Positions 36,475 to 44,008 of a stretch of 64,000 bases of DNA are shown piece after piece. The DNA lies in assembly GCF_030717845.1 (NCBI RefSeq), contig NZ_JAUZVZ010000013.1, positions 55,909-119,908 of the forward strand. Direction: 5' to 3'. Position numbers and translations under genes: made by a program. Origin of the DNA: Alkalimonas collagenimarina. Lineage in GTDB: Bacteria > Pseudomonadota > Gammaproteobacteria > Enterobacterales > Alteromonadaceae. The notes beneath the pieces were generated by a model. That model ran no database searches, was not told where the DNA came from, and worked only from the letters and a program-made list of their open reading frames with translations. The stretch's first letter is position 1. The number at the start of each line of letters is the position of its first letter.

Positions 36475-37461
36475 TTATAACAAGGCTGATGCCGCAATCA
36501 GCTCAGTCTGTACAGGAGATTGAATCGCATAATTAAAGCCTGACTGCAGGCAGAAACTGCCATGCTCACCCATTTTGTTGATGGCAATAAAACCGATTTG
36601 CGTATCGGCAATCGCGGCCTTTCGTTGCACCAATTTCTGATGAATACGCCGGACAGCCTCCTCACAGGCCGCTTGAGGTGATAGCCCCTGGCGCATCAGC
36701 TCCACCACCAAAAAAGAGCCAGTGACTCGGATCACTTCTTCACCATGTCCGGTCGCAGTGGCGGCTCCGACGTCATTATCGACATAAAGCCCGGCACCAA
36801 TGATGGGCGAATCACCGATCCGGCCGTGCATTTTATACGCCATACCACTGGTGGTGCAGGCTCCGGATAAATTACCCTCGTTATCCAATGCCAGCATACC
36901 AATGGTATCGTGGTTTTCAATATTGACGACAGGCCGGTAATTGCCATCGTTTAGCCATTGCTGCCATTCTCGCTCGGATTGCTCGGTCAGCAGGTTTTCC
37001 AGCACAAATCCTTGCTCAAGAGCAAATTGCTGAGCTCCCTGACCTACCAGCATGACATGGGGTGTCTGCTCCATTACAGCACGGGCCACAGCCACCGGAT
37101 GTTTAATCTGCTCCAATGCCGCGACCGAGCCAATATTGGCCTGGTGATCCATAATGCAGGCATCCAGGGTCACCTTGCCATCCCTGTCTGGCCGGCCACC
37201 ATAACCGACACTGCGTTCAGCAGGATCGGCCTCGACCAGCATCACCCCCTGTTGCACCGCATCCAGAGCGTTGCCACCTTGTTCAAGTACCTGCCAGGCC
37301 ACTTTATTGGCCTGCATACCAAAATCCCAGGTGCTGATCACCACTGGCTTGGCCGCAGTAGCTGGCGTAGCTACCGATGCTCGTAGCATGCCATGTGCCT
37401 GCCAACTCGTTGCCAGACCAAGGGCTGAGGCCAACTTTACAAAATTGCGCCGGGTCATCAT
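36475..37461 (-). CDS. Aspartylglucosaminidase (N4-(beta-N-acetylglucosaminyl)-L-asparaginase), Tat-exported
   Basis: An Ntn-hydrolase of 328 residues that splits GlcNAc from Asn, the last step in taking N-glycans off protein. The N-terminus carries a twin-arginine signal (TRRNFVKLASALGLATS). The autocleavage/nucleophile site is NHDTIGML with Thr at about residue 186. It is followed by GRIGDSPIIGAGLYVD and GAATATGHGEE, very close to lysosomal AGA and distinct from plain isoaspartyl peptidases. The ATG overlaps the CutC stop by four bases. Together with the GH85 gene it completes an N-glycan removal pair. Confidence 0.9.
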   Translation of the reverse strand: MMTRRNFVKLASALGLATSWQAHGMLRASVATPATAAKPVVISTWDFGMQANKVAWQVLEQGGNALDAVQQGVMLVEADPAERSVGYGGRPDRDGKVTLDACIMDHQANIGSVAALEQIKHPVAVARAVMEQTPHVMLVGQGAQQFALEQGFVLENLLTEQSEREWQQWLNDGNYRPVVNIENHDTIGMLALDNEGNLSGACTTSGMAYKMHGRIGDSPIIGAGLYVDNDVGAATATGHGEEVIRVTGSFLVVELMRQGLSPQAACEEAVRRIHQKLVQRKAAIADTQIGFIAINKMGEHGSFCLQSGFNYAIQSPVQTELIAASALL

Positions 37462-38186
37462 AAAGGTGTATCTCCTGTGTGTCCGAGTAACTGCAGAGCC
37501 TGTGCCAGGCGATCTGGTAGCAGCCGGTGTTGCTGTAATAAATCACGATGAAAGTGCCAGTAAGCTGGCTGTAGCTGTTGTTGTAGCTTCGGCAATAACC
37601 CTAGCGTGACACCACCACCAAACACCCATTGCCCGCCGAATGAGGACTGCTGCAAACGCCGGAGCTGACTGATACCTGCTTCAATGCCAAGGCCTGATTG
37701 CCAATGGGTACCATTGGTTAAAATGCGCTGTAATGGGTAATCCTGAAGTTCGTACAGCACCTCTTCAGGGGACTGACTGGCATCAAAAGCGCGGTGAAAA
37801 GTACTGACTAACTGGTAATCGACGCAGCGTTGCATCAACAGTTCCATTGCCTGGTGATCAACCGCACCATCTGCAGTCAGGCAACCGAACACCACGCCAT
37901 CAGCTCCCAGATCGGCTGCTTGTTTCATTTGCCGGGCCATCAGCTGCAATTCATCAGCTTGATAATGAAAACCGCCGGCTCTGGGTCTGATCATGACCAT
38001 TAAGCGAGTCGTATCAGTACAATGCCGACGAGCCTGCGCAATAACGTCACTCGCTGGCGTCAAGCCGCCTTGATGCATGCTTGCGCACAACTCAATACTG
38101 CCAACCCCAACAGCACTGGCCAGCTGAATATTCTCGGTCAGCGGCCCTTGATCACTGGCTAAACAGACTTCTAATTCTGCGCGCAT
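37458..38186 (-). CDS. cutC: CutC-family TIM-barrel protein
   Basis: About 242 residues from the ATG at 38186 (MRAELEVCLAS), which falls four bases after the GH85 stop. The longer frame from 38258 overlaps GH85 and is unlikely. CutC motifs are present: SAVGVGSIELCASMHQGG, MIRPRAGGFHY, GADGVVFGCLTADG, STFHRAFD and ILTNG. CutC was named for copper tolerance, but copies often occur in glycan and amino-sugar gene clusters, and its true reaction is unsettled. Here it is embedded between two N-glycan hydrolases, which argues for a sugar-related role. Confidence 0.88.
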   Translation of the reverse strand: MRAELEVCLASDQGPLTENIQLASAVGVGSIELCASMHQGGLTPASDVIAQARRHCTDTTRLMVMIRPRAGGFHYQADELQLMARQMKQAADLGADGVVFGCLTADGAVDHQAMELLMQRCVDYQLVSTFHRAFDASQSPEEVLYELQDYPLQRILTNGTHWQSGLGIEAGISQLRRLQQSSFGGQWVFGGGVTLGLLPKLQQQLQPAYWHFHRDLLQQHRLLPDRLAQALQLLGHTGDTPL

Positions 38187-38190
38187 ACCA

Positions 38191-39876
38191 TCACTCAATC
38201 GCCAGTTGACCCAGCCAGGCTTTATAATCTGAGATCCCTTCGGGTAAGTAAATGCCAATACGCTGAATTGTCTGGCCTACATAATCAGCCAATGGAAAGC
38301 GCTGTTGCTGCCAATGCTCATGACCAGTTGGCAATTCGTAATGAAGGGTGCTGCCATCATCCAGCTCAAGCCACAGCTGCAAGCCGATAGCACCTGCTGG
38401 TTGCCGGCTTACTGCAGTTAATTGTGGCTCACCAGTCAGCAGTAACTCAGTCAGATACAGTGGCACCACTACACTGCCTTGACGGGTATCAGCCTGTAAT
38501 TGCAATGAACTGCCTCCCTGCCAAGCATGCTCAAAATCATAGTGGATTTCTGCTTCACCTGCACCAAGCACCGCAAATTGCCAGCTCGGTAACCGATCTT
38601 GCTGACGAATATCATGCCAGCCTCCCGCCAGGCGCTCGCCCTGATCAAACAGATAGTTGCCATGCCCGGTGTTGAAGCTGGTATAAAAAGGCAACGAATG
38701 GCTTACTGTCCGGGCCGGAATATAACGCTGCAAGCCTGCCCAACCTACCTCATTGCCCTCACCAGCGGCATTCAGGCTATCACCGGCAAACAGGCGTTGC
38801 TCGGTCTGATAAAACTGCTGAACCTCTGCCGGGTTCTGACTGAACTGATGAAAAGCAGCCTGACGCTCATCGCCATCAAACCGGTACGTGAAATTAACCC
38901 CAAACAACGCCAGTGATGTCCAGGCCTGAGTGCTATCAGGCTGGAATAAAGCCGATAGCCAGCGAGTATCACGAAAAGCAGGCTGATCGTTTCGACCGGG
39001 CCAGAGATCAGCTCCGGTAAAAATCCTAAACGGGTCAACACCATGCTGTCGGGCCAGTTGATGACTGCGCTGTGGCTGGCCTGCCTTCCAAAAATAATTT
39101 AAAAACACCGCATCAGCCAGTAAGTCTTGCTCGGGCCGGAGAAAGTCGGCCAGTCGGTTGTTGTATTCATTTTGCCAGCGAACCGCTCCCGAGGTTAGCA
39201 TGGCATCGTACCAGTGAATTTCCATGCCCTCAGGGCGCTGTTGCATTAGGTACGCCATAAATTGCTGCATCTGACTGGCTATGTGCCGGGCTTCCTGCTC
39301 AGGCAAAGCCGATAAATCGGTCTCTTGATTCATCAACCAACCATCAAAGCCATAAAAAGTGGCCATCGCCAGCAGTTTATCAGCCAATGGAAAACCACCT
39401 TGCTCGTCTTGCTGCAGGGCTGCGGCCAAGCGCTCAGGCTGCCCTCCCCACGCGGTTGGCGCAAAAAACACCGAACCAATCACTTTTACGCCATTGCGAT
39501 GCGCCACATCAACCCAGGACGCGGCGGGCAGATTCACTGTGTTATCCGCCGTGCCAGCAAACCAATTGAGTACGTCAATACTGCTCCAATGACGAAACAG
39601 ATAGTAATTCATCTCTGACTGTGGCTGTTCAAATGCCAGGTTATCCATACCATCTGGTGCGATCAATACTTGCAGCCTCGGGTCTAGCTCAGGCCACAGC
39701 TGTCCCTGCTCCGGGATACTGCGCGGGGCCAGAGGTTCACTGGCTCTGACATGTAATTCAGAGACCGCTTGTTTTTCTGACCAATCCAGTGCTTGTTGTA
39801 GTGTAAAAGACAATGAACTTGCCTGCACAGATTGGCATGAATAAAACCACACCAGTATAGCTAAGTACCATCTCAT
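38191..39876 (-). CDS. GH85 endo-beta-N-acetylglucosaminidase
   Basis: Cleaves the chitobiose core of N-glycans, leaving one GlcNAc on Asn. From ATG 39876 (MRWYLAIL, signal ending VQA) the protein has about 561 residues. The GH85 barrel shows WVDVAHRNGVKVIGSVFFAP, the catalytic GFDGWLMNQET (Asn and Glu two apart, as required) and the Tyr in EIHWYDAML with SGAVRWQNEYN. The last 200 residues form beta-sandwich regions, probably carbohydrate-binding. The longer frame to 40026 overlaps the kinase gene and lacks a signal. The start overlaps the kinase stop by four bases. Confidence 0.92.
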   Translation of the reverse strand: MRWYLAILVWFYSCQSVQASSLSFTLQQALDWSEKQAVSELHVRASEPLAPRSIPEQGQLWPELDPRLQVLIAPDGMDNLAFEQPQSEMNYYLFRHWSSIDVLNWFAGTADNTVNLPAASWVDVAHRNGVKVIGSVFFAPTAWGGQPERLAAALQQDEQGGFPLADKLLAMATFYGFDGWLMNQETDLSALPEQEARHIASQMQQFMAYLMQQRPEGMEIHWYDAMLTSGAVRWQNEYNNRLADFLRPEQDLLADAVFLNYFWKAGQPQRSHQLARQHGVDPFRIFTGADLWPGRNDQPAFRDTRWLSALFQPDSTQAWTSLALFGVNFTYRFDGDERQAAFHQFSQNPAEVQQFYQTEQRLFAGDSLNAAGEGNEVGWAGLQRYIPARTVSHSLPFYTSFNTGHGNYLFDQGERLAGGWHDIRQQDRLPSWQFAVLGAGEAEIHYDFEHAWQGGSSLQLQADTRQGSVVVPLYLTELLLTGEPQLTAVSRQPAGAIGLQLWLELDDGSTLHYELPTGHEHWQQQRFPLADYVGQTIQRIGIYLPEGISDYKAWLGQLAIE

Positions 39877-40778
39877 CCCATTCTCTCCATACGGTGCTGC
39901 GGGTATTCTCGACGAGCCAGCCAGATAGCCCCTTGCTGCGCTGAAGCTGCTGGTGACACCAGAGCCTGACGAGTCTGAGCAGACAACCAGGGAGTGATAG
40001 ACCCGGCAACTCCGCCCAATAAGCACAGCGGCAATGAGCCATCTTGCAGTAAGCGAGTGACAACCAGCTCAATAAACGCAGCGCCTTGCCTCAAAATAGC
40101 GCAGGCGACTTCATCTTGTTCATCGGCGGCGGCAAAGACCAACGGCGCCAAACGAGCGTATAGTTCTGGTGTGGCACTCAACAGCTTCTCTGCCAGCAAA
40201 TAACCAGAACACCCCAAATCATCATGCAACCGTTCACTTAACTGGGTTGCAGGCCCCACCTCATCCAGAGCCAGCAAGACTGCTTTCACGGCTTCCAGCC
40301 CCAAGCCAGCACCACTACAGGTGGCATTGACCGGAAAGCCATAGCCTCCAATCAAATGCTCCTGACCTTGCCGAAGTGCGATAGCACTAAAGCCGGTGCC
40401 AAGAATAATCACAGCGCCATCTTGGCCTGCATGTGCTCCCAGGCAAGCGGTATGTAAATCCGTGGTCAATTGCCAACTGGCAAAAGGAAGCGACCAGTTC
40501 AGCGCTTGCTGCCTTAACTCTGGTAAATGTGCGCCAGCCATACCGGCTGCCACATGCAGCCGGTTTATATCGTCAGGTTGCAAACCGGCCAGCTGTATTG
40601 CCGTTTGCAAAGCCAGCATGATTTCTTGCTGCACTCGCTGCGGCCCCAACCCCAGGTTGGACGGACCACTTTTCGCGGTTGCCAATTCATCGCCGACCGC
40701 ATTTTCCAGCCGCACCCGACAATGACTACCACCAGCATCGATTCCTGCAAATAGTGGCGGGTTATCAGCAAGCCTCAT
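39873..40778 (-). CDS. BadF/BadG/BcrA-type sugar kinase, probably N-acetylglucosamine kinase
   Basis: 301 residues of the ASKHA fold: phosphate-1 loop GIDAGGSHCRVRL, GTGFSAIALRQG, and GGYGFPVNATCSGAGLGLEAV, which is typical of bacterial and eukaryotic GlcNAc kinases in the BadF group. It would phosphorylate GlcNAc freed by the GH85/aspartylglucosaminidase pair after uptake. It is coupled to the GH85 gene by a four-base overlap and lies 40 bases after the cytochrome gene. Substrate is inferred from context. Confidence 0.83.
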   Translation of the reverse strand: MRLADNPPLFAGIDAGGSHCRVRLENAVGDELATAKSGPSNLGLGPQRVQQEIMLALQTAIQLAGLQPDDINRLHVAAGMAGAHLPELRQQALNWSLPFASWQLTTDLHTACLGAHAGQDGAVIILGTGFSAIALRQGQEHLIGGYGFPVNATCSGAGLGLEAVKAVLLALDEVGPATQLSERLHDDLGCSGYLLAEKLLSATPELYARLAPLVFAAADEQDEVACAILRQGAAFIELVVTRLLQDGSLPLCLLGGVAGSITPWLSAQTRQALVSPAASAQQGAIWLARREYPQHRMERMG

Positions 40779-40818
40779 GCAGACCTCCTGTAGATGCCTG
40801 ACGAAAACTATCCATCAG

Positions 40819-41160
40819 TCAGCTCCTCGATTGCTGACTGAAAAAAGCAGCCAGATCCGCGATGTCTTCATCCGTTAACTCTTGCGCCATCGGTGTCATC
40901 AAAGCAGCCATCCCTCCTTGCCGGCTTCCCTCCCGATAGGCAAATAGTGCCTGCTTTAAATCATCTAGCGGCTGACCAGCCAGTGACGGGTACATAGTAG
41001 GAACAGGGCTGTTGCCATCCGCACCATGGCAGGCACTACAGACTGCCGACTTTTGCTGGCCTGCTTCAGGGTTCCCAGCAGCCTGTACCGGTAAAGAGCC
41101 CAATAAAGCAATAGCAGCCACACAAACGAAGTACTTCAAACAAAAATAGTGTATGTGCAT
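40819..41160 (-). CDS. Periplasmic class I cytochrome c
   Basis: About 113 residues with a signal peptide (VAAIALLGSLPVQA), one haem site CSACH, and axial Met candidates in MTPMAQEL. ATG 41160 follows GGAGAC; the frame opening at 41190 lacks a signal at its start. The family passes electrons from periplasmic dehydrogenases. Here it probably accepts electrons from the FAD/GMC dehydrogenase at 47743-49542, whose relatives have an FAD subunit, a small Tat subunit and a cytochrome subunit. It is separated from those by the receptor and the F5/8C protein. Confidence 0.87.
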   Translation of the reverse strand: MHIHYFCLKYFVCVAAIALLGSLPVQAAGNPEAGQQKSAVCSACHGADGNSPVPTMYPSLAGQPLDDLKQALFAYREGSRQGGMAALMTPMAQELTDEDIADLAAFFSQQSRS

Positions 41161-41219
41161 TTTTTGTCTCCAACGGCGGGGGCAAAGCACCGGCTTGCCC
41201 CGCCCGTTAACAGTTATGC

Positions 41220-43943
41220 CTAGAGGCCTATCAGCTCAAAGTTTGCCACCTGCATCAGACTGTCATCGCCTTTATTCTTGCTGATTTCAATCCGATAATG
41301 ACTAAAACTGCGGCCATTTAACAATGGGAACTCCCGACGCTGAAAGCGCTGGTCAAATGATTCACCCGCCCAGTCACCTAATAGGGTCCATTGGCTGCCA
41401 TCCTGTGAGCCTAACAAGCGGAAATTTTCAGGATCCCTGCTCGGTGCATCATTGGCACTGGTCACCGCCAGGCTGCTTACCACCACAGGTTCAGGCAGAA
41501 CCACTTCCACCCAGGCAGGTTCTTCCGCAGTCGGCACGCCCGCATTATCGAGCCACTTGGTTGCTGCATTATTATCAAACGCCATAGCCCCTGCCTCTGA
41601 ATCACTGATACGAGCCCGCTCTGTGATGCTAATACCAGGCATCAGGCTGTGATTAACCGCTTGATACTGCGGCCCGATTAGCTCTACTTCCGCCACTTGC
41701 ATTAAGCTGGTATCGCCTTTATTCTTGGTGATATTCAGTCGGTAATGCTGAAAACCGAGCAAGTTAGAGAGTGGAAAGACTTGCCTTTCAAAGCGTTGCT
41801 CAAAAGAGACGCCTGCCCAGTGACCCAAGGTGAACCACTCTGAACCATCATGTGAGGCCTGAAGGCTAAAGTTTTCTGGATCGCGATCCGGTGCATCGTT
41901 AGCACTGAGCAAGCCTAGCATGGTCACTGCCTGAGGCTCTGGCAGTTCAATTTCTACCCAGGATGGCTCCTCCGCCGTTGGAATGGCGGTATTATCCAAC
42001 CACTTGGATTGAGGGTCACCATCAAAAGAAAAAGCACCCGCTTCGCCAGCACTAATGGCTCCCCGTTCTCGGATCTCACTATAGGCAAGACCATGATTTA
42101 ACGCTGGGACCTCAGGACCAAGCAGCTCGATTTCAGCCACTTGCATCAAGCTGGTATCCCCCTTGTTTTTACTGATATTCAGCCGGTATGAGCTAAACGC
42201 CAACCCATTGCCAACCGGAAAAATCCGTCGCTGAAAGCGATCATCAAAAGACTCTCCGGCCCATTCGGCTAACAGAGTCCAGCTAGCTCCTCCATCATTT
42301 GACGCTAATAAACTAAAGTTTTCCGGATCACGATCCGGGGCATCATTTGCACTGGTCAAAGCCAAGTTAGCAACCGCTACAGGCTCAGCGTAATCCACCT
42401 GGACCCATGAAGGCTCATCCACCGTTGGGATCGCCGTGTTATCCAACCACTTGGTATTGATGTCACCATCAAATGCCATATCGGCCGCTTCTGCATCACC
42501 GATAGCGCCACGGGCACTGATTTGAGCAGGCACATGGCGAGTATCCGGGTAAACCGGACCAAAAAACTCAATTTCAGCCAATTGCAGCAAACTGCTATCA
42601 CCACGGTTTTTACTGATGTTAAGACGGTAGTACTGAAATGGCAGGCTATTCATAACACTGAAGTTTTTCGTTTCAAACCGCTCATCAAAAGCAGCACCTG
42701 CCCAGTCTCCGAGCGTAAACCAGTGCTCACCATCATGAGATGCTAAGAGGCTAAAGTTCTCTGGGTCACGGTCCGGCGCATCATTCGCACTGGTTATTGC
42801 CAGCACACTGACCGCGACAGGATCTTGAAACTGCACCTGGATCCAACTTGGCTCTTCCTCGGATGGAATCCCAGTGTCATCCAGCCACTTGGTATCCTGT
42901 GAGCCATCAAAGGCACTTTGCTCACTCTCAGCTTCGCTAATAGCACCCCGGCCAGTAATAACGGCCCCTTGCATCGAGTCGGTTCCAGTATATGCCCTAA
43001 TGGGGCCTGTACTACCTGCCGATTGCTCCAAAGATAAGTCAACATCAATAATAGCTTCAGCTGTCAGACCCAGCTCATCCAATACCGGATGGGCCTGTAA
43101 AGCGCCTACTAATTGCTGACGCAACGAGCTAGCCGCTTCAACGTCACCAGTTGACGCAGCCTGAATCCACTCTTTTGCTTGTAGCATAGTGTCCGCCAGG
43201 GTGCTATCAGCAGCAAAGCCAGCAAAAGCCGCATTGACCAAAGTCAGTCGCTGTTGCAGTGGTGATAGCTCTGATAACGCATGCAGTGACTCAGCACTGA
43301 CCAGTGGTAACTCAAATAAATTGACACCACTGACATCAACCCCCAGGATCCGCAGCAACAAAGTAGAAAACTCTTGCTGAGCAGGCTCAAATGTTGCCAG
43401 CGCGGAGATATTGCGACCTTCAGCCATAGCCGCCTCAACCAGTACCGTCGCCAAGTGGGTCAGAGCATTGATTTGAAACGATGTATCCCCACTCCCGGTA
43501 CTGCCAAGCGGTGCCCGTAACCACATTAAGCTATGCAGTTCAACCGCCCCCAACAGTGCAGCGTCAACATCTCCACTAAGAGGAATATCGCCACAGATCA
43601 CAGCATCACAAATCATCTGGCTGTCATCGGTGACACGGGCACTAGCACGATATAAACCATTAAATGCATAACCTGGCGCACTGTTGAGTGTTGCTGACAC
43701 CATCCCGTGCTGATCAGAGATCAAACTGCCCGAAATCTGATGTGTGGTTCCACTCAACGACTGGATACTCAGCTCGGCCCCGCTTAAAGTGCCTTTGATA
43801 AATTGACCCGATAAGGCCACTGAAGTGGATACCGGTGTTGGAGCGTCCTGAACATCCGGGTCATCTCCAGCATCACAACCGGTTAATGCTCCGAGGATGA
43901 CAGCAATGGAAAGTGCTAACTTTGTTTGTTGTATTGTTTTCAT
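41220..43943 (-). CDS. Lipoprotein with four tandem F5/8 type C (discoidin-like) carbohydrate-binding domains
   Basis: 907 residues. Lipobox GALTGC (Cys23). Residues 40-310 form an unassigned region with an early beta domain and a helical part. Four copies of a roughly 147-residue discoidin-like domain follow at about 326-463, 473-610, 620-757 and 768-907. Each has FDG/FDN followed by KWLD, EPSW or EPAW, SANDAP(D/S)RDPENF and YRxxISKN/YRLNITKN. There is no catalytic domain. It is coded directly after the TonB receptor gene, so it probably works at the cell surface as a glycan-capture partner, much as SusD-like proteins do for SusC. Confidence 0.85.
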   Translation of the reverse strand: MKTIQQTKLALSIAVILGALTGCDAGDDPDVQDAPTPVSTSVALSGQFIKGTLSGAELSIQSLSGTTHQISGSLISDQHGMVSATLNSAPGYAFNGLYRASARVTDDSQMICDAVICGDIPLSGDVDAALLGAVELHSLMWLRAPLGSTGSGDTSFQINALTHLATVLVEAAMAEGRNISALATFEPAQQEFSTLLLRILGVDVSGVNLFELPLVSAESLHALSELSPLQQRLTLVNAAFAGFAADSTLADTMLQAKEWIQAASTGDVEAASSLRQQLVGALQAHPVLDELGLTAEAIIDVDLSLEQSAGSTGPIRAYTGTDSMQGAVITGRGAISEAESEQSAFDGSQDTKWLDDTGIPSEEEPSWIQVQFQDPVAVSVLAITSANDAPDRDPENFSLLASHDGEHWFTLGDWAGAAFDERFETKNFSVMNSLPFQYYRLNISKNRGDSSLLQLAEIEFFGPVYPDTRHVPAQISARGAIGDAEAADMAFDGDINTKWLDNTAIPTVDEPSWVQVDYAEPVAVANLALTSANDAPDRDPENFSLLASNDGGASWTLLAEWAGESFDDRFQRRIFPVGNGLAFSSYRLNISKNKGDTSLMQVAEIELLGPEVPALNHGLAYSEIRERGAISAGEAGAFSFDGDPQSKWLDNTAIPTAEEPSWVEIELPEPQAVTMLGLLSANDAPDRDPENFSLQASHDGSEWFTLGHWAGVSFEQRFERQVFPLSNLLGFQHYRLNITKNKGDTSLMQVAEVELIGPQYQAVNHSLMPGISITERARISDSEAGAMAFDNNAATKWLDNAGVPTAEEPAWVEVVLPEPVVVSSLAVTSANDAPSRDPENFRLLGSQDGSQWTLLGDWAGESFDQRFQRREFPLLNGRSFSHYRIEISKNKGDDSLMQVANFELIGL
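41223..42968 (-). repeat. Four tandem coding repeats of about 440 bases
   Basis: Four successive discoidin-like domain units inside the lipoprotein gene. Blocks such as KWLDNTAIPT and DPENFSL recur with high identity, which points to internal duplication. Confidence 0.85.
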
Positions 43944-44008
43944 AATAATGTCTGCCTTCTAAGCTTGTCAGTTCACAACTTGCCTGCCCTATCAGCAGGC
44001 TTGATGGA

